NCBI RefSeq assembly: GCF_004217615.1
Contig: NZ_SHLD01000001.1
Location: forward strand, 6,944,001-7,008,000
DNA from: Micromonospora kangleipakensis
GTDB taxonomy: Bacteria; Actinomycetota; Actinomycetes; Mycobacteriales; Micromonosporaceae
Length of the DNA: 64,000 nucleotides
Direction of reading: 5' to 3'
The notes beneath the pieces are model-generated. The model saw only the letters and a list, made by a program, of their open reading frames with translations, searched no databases and had not been told where the DNA came from. Positions 16,556 to 24,777 of this stretch are shown here, piece after piece (within the stretch, counting starts at the first letter, position 1; each line of letters begins with the position of its first letter). The translations under genes were made by a program, and so were the position numbers.

Positions 16556-18106
16556 TTATGACGTCTCGGCGAGCGTCACGGTTGCCGTCTGCGCCGATCC
16601 GTTCCGCTTGAACTGCACCTCGACCCGGTCGCCCACCTTGCCGGACTGGACCGCGCCGACCAGGTCGTTGGAGTCGTTGATCGCCTTGTCGCCGAACTTG
16701 GTGATCACGTCGCCCCGCTGGAGCCCCGCCTTCTCGGCGGCGCTGCCGGGGGTGACCGCGGCGACCAGCGCCCCGCCGTCCTCGGCGGCGTTGACGCTGA
16801 CCCCGAGCGAGGGGTGGCTGACCTTCTCGCCGCGCTGGAGCTTCTCGGCGACGTCCTTGGCCTTGTTGCTCGGGATGGCGAAGCCGACGCCGATGTTGCC
16901 GTTGCTGCCCTGCCCGGCGGTGGCGATCGCGGTGTTGATGCCGATCACCTCGCCCCGGGTGTTGACCAGCGCGCCACCGGAGTTGCCCGGGTTGATCGGG
17001 GCGTCGGTCTGGAGCAGGCCGGAGATCGAGCTGGCCGCCTGCTGCCGGTCCTGCTGCTGACCCTCGCCGCCGGCCTGGATGGTGCGGTCCCGGGCGCTGA
17101 GGATGCCCGCGGTGACCGAGCCCTGGAGGCCGAGCGGGCTGCCCAGGGCGAGCACCTGGTCGCCGACCTGCATCCCGTCGCTGTCGCCAAACTTGGCCGC
17201 CTTGAGGCCGCTCACGCCGCTGGCCTTGACCACCGCCAGGTCGGTCTTCGGGTCGGTGCCGACGATCTTCGCCTGCGCGGTCTTGCCGTCGGCGAAGACC
17301 ACCTTCACCGTGTCGCCGCTGGCGGAGGCGACCACGTGGTTGTTGGTCAGCACGTAACCGTCGGCGCTGAGGATCACCCCGGAGCCCTCACCGTTGTCCG
17401 TGATGATCGAGACCACGCTGTCCTGGACGGCGGCGGCGATCTTCGGCAGGTCCGCGCTGTTGAGCACGGGGGCCGCCGAGTAGGTGCGGGTGACGCCGCC
17501 GGAGTCGCCGTCGAGGGCGAGGGCGAGGGCGCCGCCGGCCACGCCGGAGCCGAACATCAGTGCCAGCACCAGCGCGCCCGCGCCGACGAACTTGCCTGCC
17601 CGGCTGGGCCGGGCCGCCGGCACCGGGCCCCACGGCGGGACCGGCTGGCCGGGGTGGTGCGGCTGGCCCGGGTGGTGCGGCTGGTAGGCCTGGTGCCCCT
17701 GGTACGGCGGGACCGGCCCGCCGGCGTGCGGCGGGTAGCCCGGCCCGCCCTGGTGCCCGCCGGGGGCCCAGCCGGTCTGCTGCTGCTGCCCGCCGTACCA
17801 GGGGGCGCCCGGCTGCGGCTGCCCCGAGACCGGGTACGACGGGGCGGACGGGGTCGCCGTCGGCGGCGCGTACGGCCCGGCGGGGGCCGGCGTCTCCGGC
17901 GGGCCAGCCTCGGTGGCTGGGGTTGGCGTGGGCTCCGGGGCGGCGGGGGTTCCGGCGGCCGGGGAGTCGGCCGGAACCGGCGCGGCGGCCGGGGTGGTGG
18001 AGTCGGACTGCCCGTGCTCGACGCGGGACAGCTCGGCGGTGGGGTGCGACGGCTCGGCGTCGGCGGGAGCCGGCGACCGCTGCGGGTCGGTCTCGTACTC
18101 GGTCAT
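16556..18106 (-). CDS. HtrA/DegP-family serine protease with PDZ domain
   Basis: The 516-residue membrane-anchored protease has a 170-residue cytosolic Pro/Gly/Gln-rich N-terminus with repeated HHPGQP. One membrane helix lies at about 172-198. A trypsin-like domain carries the triad His257 (TNNHVV), Asp289 (KTDLAVV) and Ser376 (GNSGGAL), and one PDZ domain is at about 425-505. It is expected to degrade or chaperone damaged envelope proteins. The gene follows the sensor kinase on the same strand with a 62-base gap, as pepD follows mprAB in mycobacteria. Control by that two-component system is therefore likely (inference). Confidence 0.92.
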   Translation of the reverse strand: MTEYETDPQRSPAPADAEPSHPTAELSRVEHGQSDSTTPAAAPVPADSPAAGTPAAPEPTPTPATEAGPPETPAPAGPYAPPTATPSAPSYPVSGQPQPGAPWYGGQQQQTGWAPGGHQGGPGYPPHAGGPVPPYQGHQAYQPHHPGQPHHPGQPVPPWGPVPAARPSRAGKFVGAGALVLALMFGSGVAGGALALALDGDSGGVTRTYSAAPVLNSADLPKIAAAVQDSVVSIITDNGEGSGVILSADGYVLTNNHVVASASGDTVKVVFADGKTAQAKIVGTDPKTDLAVVKASGVSGLKAAKFGDSDGMQVGDQVLALGSPLGLQGSVTAGILSARDRTIQAGGEGQQQDRQQAASSISGLLQTDAPINPGNSGGALVNTRGEVIGINTAIATAGQGSNGNIGVGFAIPSNKAKDVAEKLQRGEKVSHPSLGVSVNAAEDGGALVAAVTPGSAAEKAGLQRGDVITKFGDKAINDSNDLVGAVQSGKVGDRVEVQFKRNGSAQTATVTLAETS

Positions 18107-18168
18107 GGGACCACCTTCTCCCCTGGCTCTGCGATCAGCCTGGAACGTGCCTGAATGTTTTCTGAAAG

Positions 18169-19725
18169 TCAGTCGGACTGGTCCGCGGTCTCCGGCAGCA
18201 GCGGCAGCTTGACCCGGAAGGTCGCCCCGCCGCCGGGCGTCTCGGCCACCTCCACGGTGCCGTGGTGGGCCCCGACGAGCGCCGCCACGATGGCCAGCCC
18301 GAGCCCGGTGCTGGTGGTCCCACCGGCCCGCCGGGTCCGCGCCGCGTCGGCCCGGTAGAACCGCTCGAAGACCCGCTCGGCCTGCTCCGGGGTCAGCCCC
18401 GGACCGGTGTCCGCGACCTCCACCACGGCCAGGTTGCCCGGCTCGGTCCGCAGCCGCAGGGTCACCGAGGCGTCCGGCGGCGTGTGGGTGAGCGCGTTGG
18501 TCATCAGGTTGCCGATCACCTGTCGCAGCCGGGCGTCGTCGCCGTACACCACCAGCGGGCCGGCGCCCGGTTCGATGTCCAGCTCGATCCGCCGGTCCGG
18601 GGCGACCGCCCGGGCCGCCTGCACCGCGTCGCTGGCCAGCACCGGCAGCTCCACCGGCGCCAGGGCGATCGGCCGCTCCCGGTCCAGCCGGGCGAGCAGC
18701 AGCAGGTCCTCCACCAGCAGCCCCATCCGGGCCGCCTCGTCCTCGATCCGACGGAGCAGGCCGGCGGTCTGCTCCGGCTCGCGGGCCGCGCCCTGCCGGT
18801 ACAGCTCGGCGAAGCCACGGATGGTGGTCAGCGGGGTACGCAGCTCGTGCGAGGCGTCCGCGACGAACTGTCGCATCCGCTCCTCGGAGCGGCGGGCCCG
18901 GGCCTCGGAGGCCTGCGCCGCCGCCGCCGCGTCCCGGGCGCTGACCTCGGCGCTGCGGGCCGCCGCCTCGGAGGCGGCGCGGGCGGTGAAGGCGGCCTCG
19001 ATCTGGGCGAGCATCGCGTTCAGCGCCCGGGAGAGCCGGCCCAGCTCGGAGGTGGGGCAGGGGCGCCCCTCCTCGGGGTCGGGCACCCGTCGGGTGAGGT
19101 CGCCGCCGGCGATGGCCGCGGCGGTCCGTTCGATCTCGACGAGGGGCTTGAGGCTGGTCCGGACGATCGCCGCGCCGACCGAGGCCAGGATGATCATCAC
19201 CGCCCCGCCGACCAATAGGTCGATCCAGATCAGGCGCTTGACGGCCAGGTCGACGTCGGTGAGGTGCTGTCCGAAGGCGATGATGCGGCCGTTGCCGAGG
19301 TCGGTGTAGAGCATCCGCCAGCGGGTGCGGCCGTCCTCGGAACGCACGGTGAACGGCTCACCCACCCGCGCCTGGTAGCCGGCATAGTCCACCGGAAAGC
19401 GCGGCAGCTCTTCCGTGCTCATCCCTGAGTAGCGCGAGGGTTCCTGCACGCCGTCGGCAGGGGTGGCCTGTGCGGCCACGTAGTCGGAGGGGATGTTGAC
19501 CAGGAGTCGCCCTCCGCCGGCCTGGTCCAGCGCCCGGGCGACGCTCAAGGTGTCGCCGCGGAGTTGCTCGTCCACCTGGGCGATCAGGTAGTCCCGGAGG
19601 AAGTAGGTGGTGAGTGCGCTGATCACGACCAGGGCGGCGGCCACCAGGGCCAGCACCGAGGTGACCAGCTTGACGCGGAGCGGGACGCTGCGCAGCCGTC
19701 CCTTCGCCTGCTGGAGCGTGTTCAC
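18169..19725 (-). CDS. HAMP-containing sensor histidine kinase
   Basis: The 518-residue kinase has a membrane helix at about 15-40 (VTSVLALVAAALVVISAL) and an extracytoplasmic sensor region of about 140 residues. A second helix at about 165-190 and a HAMP segment follow. The HisKA box is FVADASHELRTPLTTIRGF, and the HATPase domain has the N box (NLMTNALTHT), DTGPGL and GLGLAIV. The GTG at 19725 overlaps the regulator's TGA (GTGA), so the two are coupled. Its sensor domain binds an unknown envelope signal. Confidence 0.93.
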   Translation of the reverse strand: MNTLQQAKGRLRSVPLRVKLVTSVLALVAAALVVISALTTYFLRDYLIAQVDEQLRGDTLSVARALDQAGGGRLLVNIPSDYVAAQATPADGVQEPSRYSGMSTEELPRFPVDYAGYQARVGEPFTVRSEDGRTRWRMLYTDLGNGRIIAFGQHLTDVDLAVKRLIWIDLLVGGAVMIILASVGAAIVRTSLKPLVEIERTAAAIAGGDLTRRVPDPEEGRPCPTSELGRLSRALNAMLAQIEAAFTARAASEAAARSAEVSARDAAAAAQASEARARRSEERMRQFVADASHELRTPLTTIRGFAELYRQGAAREPEQTAGLLRRIEDEAARMGLLVEDLLLLARLDRERPIALAPVELPVLASDAVQAARAVAPDRRIELDIEPGAGPLVVYGDDARLRQVIGNLMTNALTHTPPDASVTLRLRTEPGNLAVVEVADTGPGLTPEQAERVFERFYRADAARTRRAGGTTSTGLGLAIVAALVGAHHGTVEVAETPGGGATFRVKLPLLPETADQSD

Positions 19726-20435
19726 GCCGCCGGCTTGCGCAGCACGTAGCCCACCCCGCGCAGGGTGTGGATCAGCCGGGGCTGGGTGTTGTCGACCTTG
19801 CGCCGCAGGTAGGAGATGTAGGACTCGACGATGTTGTCGTCGCCCCGGAAGTCGTAGTTCCAGACGTGGTCGAGGATCTGCGCCTTGGAGAGCACCCGGT
19901 TCGCGTTGAGCATGAGGTAGCGCAGCAGCTTGAACTCGGTCGGCGAGAGCTGCACCCGCTGACCGGCCCGGTGCACCTCGTGGGTCTCCTCGTCCAGCTC
20001 CAGGTCGGCGAAGGTGAGCCGGGACGGCGCCTGCTCCCCGGTGGCGGTACGCCGCAGCACGGCCCGGATGCGGGCGGTCAACTCCTCCAGGCTGAACGGC
20101 TTGGTGACGTAGTCGTCGCCGCCCAGGGTCAGCCCGCGGATCTTGTCGTCGGTGGCGTCCCGCGCGGTCAGGAAGACCACCGGGGTACGCGTGCCGCCCT
20201 CGCGGAGCATCCGGATGACCTCGAAGCCGTCCAGGTCGGGCAGCATCACGTCGAGCACCACCAGGTCGGGCCGGTGGTCCTTGGCGGCGTGCAGCGCGGC
20301 GCTGCCGCTGGTCGCGGTGGCCACGTCGAAGCCCGCGAAGCGCAGGCTCGCGGAGAGCAGCTCGAGGATGTTCGGGTCGTCCTCGACGACGAGCAGTCGG
20401 GCCTCGGTCTGGGTAGCCACCATGTGGCCCATCAT
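19722..20435 (-). CDS. OmpR-family response regulator (PhoP/TcrX-like)
   Basis: The 237-residue protein has a receiver domain with the acidic pair VVEDD, phospho-acceptor DVMLPDLDG, the T in FLTARD and the K in DDYVTKPFS. A winged-helix DNA-binding domain follows (SPTEFKLLRYLMLN, then RVLSKAQILDHVWNYDF, RGVGYVLR). The closest pattern I recall is mycobacterial PhoP/TcrX. Alternative starts are 20432 and 20423. It heads the regulator-kinase-htrA unit. Confidence 0.92.
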   Translation of the reverse strand: MMGHMVATQTEARLLVVEDDPNILELLSASLRFAGFDVATATSGSAALHAAKDHRPDLVVLDVMLPDLDGFEVIRMLREGGTRTPVVFLTARDATDDKIRGLTLGGDDYVTKPFSLEELTARIRAVLRRTATGEQAPSRLTFADLELDEETHEVHRAGQRVQLSPTEFKLLRYLMLNANRVLSKAQILDHVWNYDFRGDDNIVESYISYLRRKVDNTQPRLIHTLRGVGYVLRKPAA

Positions 20436-20521
20436 CCGCGCTCTCGCTGCGGCTCCGCTGGGCGGTTCCTGGAAACAACCTGTGAGCCCGATCCCCGACC
20501 CCGGCGGGCCGGGGACCGCCG

Positions 20522-21145
20522 TCAGCGCAGCAGCCGGCGCAGCCCGTCCAGCGCCCCGTCCAGCACCCGGATCGCGGTCCGCAGCTGGCTGTCGCTGAGC
20601 CGGCCGGCCCGGACCAGCGCGCCGACCTCGACGGTGAACGCGGCGAGCCGCTGGTCGAACTCGGCGAGCAGCGGCGACTCGGCGGCCGGCGGGGCGCCGT
20701 TGGCGGCGGGCCGGGCCGGCGGCGGCTCCCAGCGGGCCGCCCGGCTCTGCCGGGTCTGCCGGGTCGCCTCGCGCAGCTCGCGCTTGAGGTCGCGCACCGA
20801 GCCGCGTACCTCGGTCTGGATCTCGCCGGCCAGGGCGGAGAGGTCCTCGACGGAGGTGGTGATGTCCGATTCCAGGGTGGCCAGCTCACCGGCGCGCTGG
20901 CGCAGCTCCGACCGGCCCGCGTCGGTGATCTCGTAGACCTTGCGGCCGCCGGCGGCGGTGTGGGTCACCAGGCCCTCGACCTCCAGCCGTTGCAGCCGGG
21001 GGTAGATGGTGCCGGCGCTCGGCGCGTACAGGCCGAGGAAGCGGTCCTCCAGCAGCCGGATCAGCTCGTAGCCGTGCCGGGGGCCGTCGTCGAGGAGCTT
21101 GAGCAGGTAGAGCCGGAGCCGCCCGTGACTGAACACGGCGGTCAC
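20522..21145 (-). CDS. PadR-family transcriptional regulator
   Basis: The 207-residue protein has an N-terminal winged helix (LLKLLDDGPRHGYELIRLLE, then PSAGTIYPRLQRLE, then GRKVYEITDAGR). A long helical C-terminal region follows that would dimerise, with a Pro/Ala-rich linker and a final helical segment. Such regulators repress their own operon and nearby transporters or membrane genes. The GTG at 21145 overlaps the DUF4097 gene's stop. The palindrome at 22044-22061 upstream of the operon is its likely operator. Confidence 0.88.
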   Translation of the reverse strand: MTAVFSHGRLRLYLLKLLDDGPRHGYELIRLLEDRFLGLYAPSAGTIYPRLQRLEVEGLVTHTAAGGRKVYEITDAGRSELRQRAGELATLESDITTSVEDLSALAGEIQTEVRGSVRDLKRELREATRQTRQSRAARWEPPPARPAANGAPPAAESPLLAEFDQRLAAFTVEVGALVRAGRLSDSQLRTAIRVLDGALDGLRRLLR

Positions 21146-21984
21146 GGCAGCTCCTCCTCGTCGGCCTCGTCCGTCTCCTCGACCGGCCGGGCCAGCAGCG
21201 CGATGCTGCCCGACGTCGCGGAGGCCCAGAGCTTACCCTCGCCCGCGCCGAGGACGCCGTGGCTGTCCTTGGTCGCGCCGAGCCCGGCGTCGCCGCGTAC
21301 CTGGGGGAAGCCGCTGGTGATCCGGCCGGAGGTGGTGTGCAGGTGGACGGCGAGGTCGCTGTCCTCGCGGACCCGGACGGTGACGCTGCCGGAGATGGTG
21401 CTGAGCCGGATCTCGCTGCGCCGGGGGTTGTCCAGGTCGCAGGTGATCGCCCCGGAGACGGTGTTCGCGTGCACCCTCCCGGCCGCGCTGTCGGCGAGGA
21501 TCACCTCGCCGGAGACGGTCTCCAGGGTCAGGTCGCCGGCCACCCCGAGCGCCTCCACCGGACCGGAGATGATCTTCGCGGCGGTCCGGCCGCGGAGCCC
21601 CATCAGGGTGATCTGCCCGGAGGTGACGTCCACCTGGGTCTCCCGGCGCAGGCCGGAGGCGACCAGCGAACCGTCGATCAGGCGCAGGTCGGCCAGCACG
21701 TCGGCCGGTACGGCGATGGAGACCTCCGCCCGGAACCGGCGGCCGAGCTGGCCGAGCCACCAGAGGATCCCCGGCCAGCGCGGGATCCGCTCGTGGCCGA
21801 CGTGCAGCCGGCCGTCCCGGTGCTCCACGACGACCGGCCGCCGGCTGACCCGGGTGACGTCGACGCGGGCCGGTCCGTCGGTGCCGACCACGTTCAGCCG
21901 GCCGGTGATCAGGCGTACGTCGAGCCGGGTGACCGGCTCGTCCAGGGTGATCCGCTGTGGGCTGTCGACCGTCCAGCTGGCCAT
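21142..21984 (-). CDS. DUF4097-type beta-helical protein co-operonic with PadR
   Basis: The 280-residue protein is built of repeating short beta strands with the DUF4097 pattern (VTSGQITLMGLRG, ETVSGEVILAD, NTVSGAITCDL, STISGSVTVRV, TTSGRITSGF). No signal peptide or catalytic motif is present. These putative adhesin-like cytosolic proteins often accompany PadR regulators; their role is unknown. The ATG at 21984 has GGGGAGGA upstream. It is the first gene of the operon, read from the promoter at 22034-22063. Confidence 0.82.
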   Translation of the reverse strand: MASWTVDSPQRITLDEPVTRLDVRLITGRLNVVGTDGPARVDVTRVSRRPVVVEHRDGRLHVGHERIPRWPGILWWLGQLGRRFRAEVSIAVPADVLADLRLIDGSLVASGLRRETQVDVTSGQITLMGLRGRTAAKIISGPVEALGVAGDLTLETVSGEVILADSAAGRVHANTVSGAITCDLDNPRRSEIRLSTISGSVTVRVREDSDLAVHLHTTSGRITSGFPQVRGDAGLGATKDSHGVLGAGEGKLWASATSGSIALLARPVEETDEADEEELP

Positions 21985-22033
21985 CGTGTCCTCCCCTCGG
22001 TGACGTGCCGGCGGCACGTCGAGCGACGAGGAG

Positions 22034-22063
22034 ATACTAACGCGATACATCGCGACGTATCAA
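22034..22063 (-). promoter_or_regulatory. Promoter of the DUF4097-padR operon
   Basis: On the minus strand, TTGATA (22058-22063) is followed after exactly 18 nt by TAGTAT (22034-22039), a good vegetative promoter. Transcription should start near 22027, giving a leader of about 40 nt. Confidence 0.7.
22044..22061. promoter_or_regulatory. PadR-type operator palindrome
   Basis: GATACATCGCGACGTATC matches its own reverse complement at 16 of 18 positions. It resembles known PadR operators built on ATACAT/ATGTAT half-sites around a CG centre. It covers the -35 and spacer of the operon promoter, so binding would block RNA polymerase. Confidence 0.7.
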
Positions 22064-22086
22064 GACTGCCGCGGGTCGGGGATCTG

Positions 22087-22959
22087 TCAGGCCGCCAGGT
22101 CCAGCTCCCCCACGGGCACGGGCGGGGCGGGGCGCCGGGCCGCGGGGACCAGGTGCACCGCCGACTCGGCGGCCCGGGCCAGCAGCCGACGGTCCGCGGC
22201 CACGGCCGGGTACAGCGTCGCGGTCACCGCCACCGACAGGGTCAGGTCGCGGGCCGCCAGCACCCGGCGTACCGATTCCCAGAGGGTCTCGTCGCCGAGG
22301 AAGGCCGCCGCCGTCGTCGCCGGGCCGGTCGCGGCACACCGGTAGCCGATCCGCAGCGGCACCACCGGCACCCCGGCGTCGATCGCCGCCTGGAACATGG
22401 CCGGCCGGAACCCCCGGCCCGGCCGGCAGTCGGCCGCCTCGCCGCACCAGGTGGTCCCCTCGGGGAAGACCGCGACCCGGTGACCGGCGCGCAGCGCGGC
22501 CGCGACCCGGCCCACCGTGGCCGGCAGCTCACGGGGACGCGCCCGGTCCACGAAGACCGTGCCGGCCGCGGCGGCGAGCTGACCCACCATCGGCCAGGCC
22601 CGTACCTCCCGCTTCGCCAGCATCCGCGCTGGCGCCACGGCCAGCACCGCCAGCACGTCCAGCCAGGAGACGTGGTTGGCGACCAGCAGGGCCCGCCGGC
22701 GCGGCAGCCGGCCCCGGACCACCAGCCGGATGCCGAGGGCCCGCAACGTCCACCGGGCCCAGCCGCGCACCGCGGCGTCGCGCTCCCGGCCGGGCAGCAC
22801 CGGGAGCAGGCCGGCCAGACCGACCCCGAGCACGAGCATGCCGAGTACGCCCACCAGGCGGCCCGCCCGACGCAGGGGCGGCACGGCCGGATCGGCCGCG
22901 GCCGGCAGGCAGTCCGGCCCGCAGCCGGAGGCGGGCCGCCAGAGGTCGTCGGCGGTCAC
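22087..22959 (-). CDS. Lyso-lipid O-acyltransferase, PlsC/OlsA-like
   Basis: The 290-residue protein has a membrane helix at about 35-55. The acyltransferase motifs are NHVSWLD (HX4D), FVDRARP, and FPEGTTW followed by PVVPLRIGY. Its GTG start overlaps the upstream gene's stop (GTGA), so it is coupled to the OlsB-like GNAT. This order is that of ornithine-lipid genes: OlsB puts a 3-hydroxyacyl chain on ornithine and OlsA acylates the hydroxyl. An ordinary 1-acylglycerol-3-phosphate acyltransferase role cannot be excluded. Confidence 0.8.
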   Translation of the reverse strand: MTADDLWRPASGCGPDCLPAAADPAVPPLRRAGRLVGVLGMLVLGVGLAGLLPVLPGRERDAAVRGWARWTLRALGIRLVVRGRLPRRRALLVANHVSWLDVLAVLAVAPARMLAKREVRAWPMVGQLAAAAGTVFVDRARPRELPATVGRVAAALRAGHRVAVFPEGTTWCGEAADCRPGRGFRPAMFQAAIDAGVPVVPLRIGYRCAATGPATTAAAFLGDETLWESVRRVLAARDLTLSVAVTATLYPAVAADRRLLARAAESAVHLVPAARRPAPPVPVGELDLAA

Positions 22960-23735
22960 CGCTGCTCCCCGCCGAGGAAGTGGCGCAGGTAGCGGGGGTT
23001 CATCCGGTCCAGCGAGAAGAGCACGTAGAAGTCGGCGACCCCGAAGTCCGGGTCGTACGCCGGCTCGCCGCAGACCCAGGCGCCGAGCCGGAGGTACCCG
23101 CGCAGCAGCGGCGGGACCAGGGCGCGACGCTCGGCCGGCGGCAGGCTCGCCGGGTCGACCACGATCGGCGCCTCGGCGGACCACGGGCGCAGCGGGCGGA
23201 CCCGCAGCGGCGGCGGCGCCAGGTGCCGGGCGCTGACCTGGGCCCACACCTCGGCGGCGGCCGTCCCGCCGTCGGCCACCGGCACCGAGGCGCAGCCGCC
23301 GAGCCAGCGCGACCCGCGCAGGTGCAGGTACCGGGTGATGCCGGCCCACATCAGGTTGATCACCGCGCCGGACCGGTGGTCCGGGTGTACGCAGGACCGG
23401 CCGGCCTCGACCAGGTCGTCGCGGAGCGGGTCGAGCGCGGAGAGGTCGAACTCGCCCTCGGCGTACCGGCGGTCGGTGCGACCGGGCGGCAGCAGCCGGT
23501 AGGTCCCGACCACCTCGCCGGTGCTCTCCCGCAACACGACCAGGTGGTCGCAGTGGGCGTCGAACTCGTCCGTGTCCAGTCCGGCGGCGCCCGGATGGAG
23601 GGTCGCCCCGAGTTCGGTGGCGAACACCTGGTGGCGCAGACGTTGCGCGGCCGCGACCAGGGTGGGGTCGTCGGCGATCAGCAGGGTGTATCCGCTGGTC
23701 GTGAGGGGTGCGCCAGCAGCGTGCAGAACGGCCAT
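22956..23735 (-). CDS. GNAT-type N-acyltransferase, OlsB-like
   Basis: The 259-residue protein starts with an acyl-homoserine-lactone-synthase/OlsB-like fold: LRHQVFATELG, then TDEFDAHCDHLVVL, GEVVGTYRLLPP, LVEAGRSCVHPDHR and VINLMWAGITRYL. Known relatives use acyl-ACP to acylate the alpha-amino group of ornithine, the first step of ornithine-lipid synthesis. It ends with the coupled PlsC/OlsA-like gene. No ribosome-binding site is evident before the ATG at 23735, and TACACA lies 7 nt upstream. Hemolysin-like family annotations would also fit. Confidence 0.78.
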   Translation of the reverse strand: MAVLHAAGAPLTTSGYTLLIADDPTLVAAAQRLRHQVFATELGATLHPGAAGLDTDEFDAHCDHLVVLRESTGEVVGTYRLLPPGRTDRRYAEGEFDLSALDPLRDDLVEAGRSCVHPDHRSGAVINLMWAGITRYLHLRGSRWLGGCASVPVADGGTAAAEVWAQVSARHLAPPPLRVRPLRPWSAEAPIVVDPASLPPAERRALVPPLLRGYLRLGAWVCGEPAYDPDFGVADFYVLFSLDRMNPRYLRHFLGGEQR

Positions 23736-23959
23736 GGGTATCTGTGTAAGGGCCTCGGGTTGCCGGCTGCGGGGGTGCGGGGTGTCGATCCGGTGAACGC
23801 CAACCGGCGCCCGGGTCCCCCCTTCACCTGCGGGGACCGCCGCCGGGCGGCGCGGCGGGCGGGCGTCGACCGGTGCGGCGGGGCCGGAGGCGGCGTGCGA
23901 GGCTGCCGGGGCGGAGCCCGGCGACGCGGCCGGAGCCCGGACCAGCCCGGAGGACGTAC

Positions 23960-24616
23960 ATGATCATCGAGTCGCGCTTCAACGGCCCGCCCGGCTCCGG
24001 CAACGGCGGCTGGAGCGCAGGGGTCTTCGCGGCGGCGCTCGACGACCGCGGCCCGGTGGAGGTCACGCTGCGCCGACCGCCGCCGCTGGAGACCCCGCTC
24101 GTCGCGGTCGACGGCGAGATCCGCGACCCGGACGGCCAGGTCGTCGCGCAGGTACGCCGGGTCGAGCCGTTCCCGGCAGTGGTGCCCCCGGTGGACCCGG
24201 CGACCGCGGCGGCCGCGGCCCGGACGTACCCCGGCCTGGTGGACCACCCGTTCCCCGGCTGCTACGTCTGCGGGCCGGCGAACCCGGACGGGCTGCGGAT
24301 CTTCCCCGGCCGGCTGCCGGACGGGCGGACCGCGGCGCCGTTCCGCGCGCCGGAGCAGGTGGTGCCGGCGACGGTCTGGGCCGCGCTGGACTGCCCCGGC
24401 GGCTGGGCGGTGATCGCGCCGGGCCGCCCGTACGTGCTCGGCCGGATCGCCGCGGTGGTCGACGCGCTGCCCGCGCCGGGCGACGAGTGCGTGGTGACCG
24501 GGGCGATGGTCGGCGCCGAGGGGCGCAAGGCGGAGGTGCACTCGAGTCTCTACGGCCCGGACGGCGGCCTGCTCGGCCACGCCCGGGCGACCTGGATCGC
24601 GCTGCCGCCGGCCTGA
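23960..24616 (+). CDS. Hotdog-fold thioesterase-like protein
   Basis: The 218-residue protein has a duplicated hotdog appearance with an N-terminal SRFNGPPGSGNGGWSAG. A central cysteine motif (GCYVCGPANPDGLRI) is followed by FRAPEQVVPATVWAALDCPGGWA, typical of PaaI/FcoT-like acyl-CoA-binding proteins. Catalytic activity is not certain. The ATG at 23960 is preceded by GGAGGA at 6-7 nt. It is divergent from the olsB-like gene, from which 224 bases separate it. Confidence 0.75.
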   Translation: MIIESRFNGPPGSGNGGWSAGVFAAALDDRGPVEVTLRRPPPLETPLVAVDGEIRDPDGQVVAQVRRVEPFPAVVPPVDPATAAAAARTYPGLVDHPFPGCYVCGPANPDGLRIFPGRLPDGRTAAPFRAPEQVVPATVWAALDCPGGWAVIAPGRPYVLGRIAAVVDALPAPGDECVVTGAMVGAEGRKAEVHSSLYGPDGGLLGHARATWIALPPA

Positions 24617-24777
24617 CGCCTCCTCCCTGGGGATGATCGCCTCCTGCCCAGGAGGGAGACATGCCTACGGACAGCGCCTGATTGACCCGCTTGCGCCGCC
24701 TTGCCAGGCTGGGCCCGGCGCCCTCCGCGACGGCGTCCCACCGGCGCGCCCGCGCGTCGTGGCAGGAGAGGAGAACG

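Noticed and set aside
24617..24665. Possible hairpin CTCCTCCCTGGG / CCCAGGAGGGAG before the ABC-2 operon
   Set aside because: The arms are not truly complementary over their length; mismatches break the stem.
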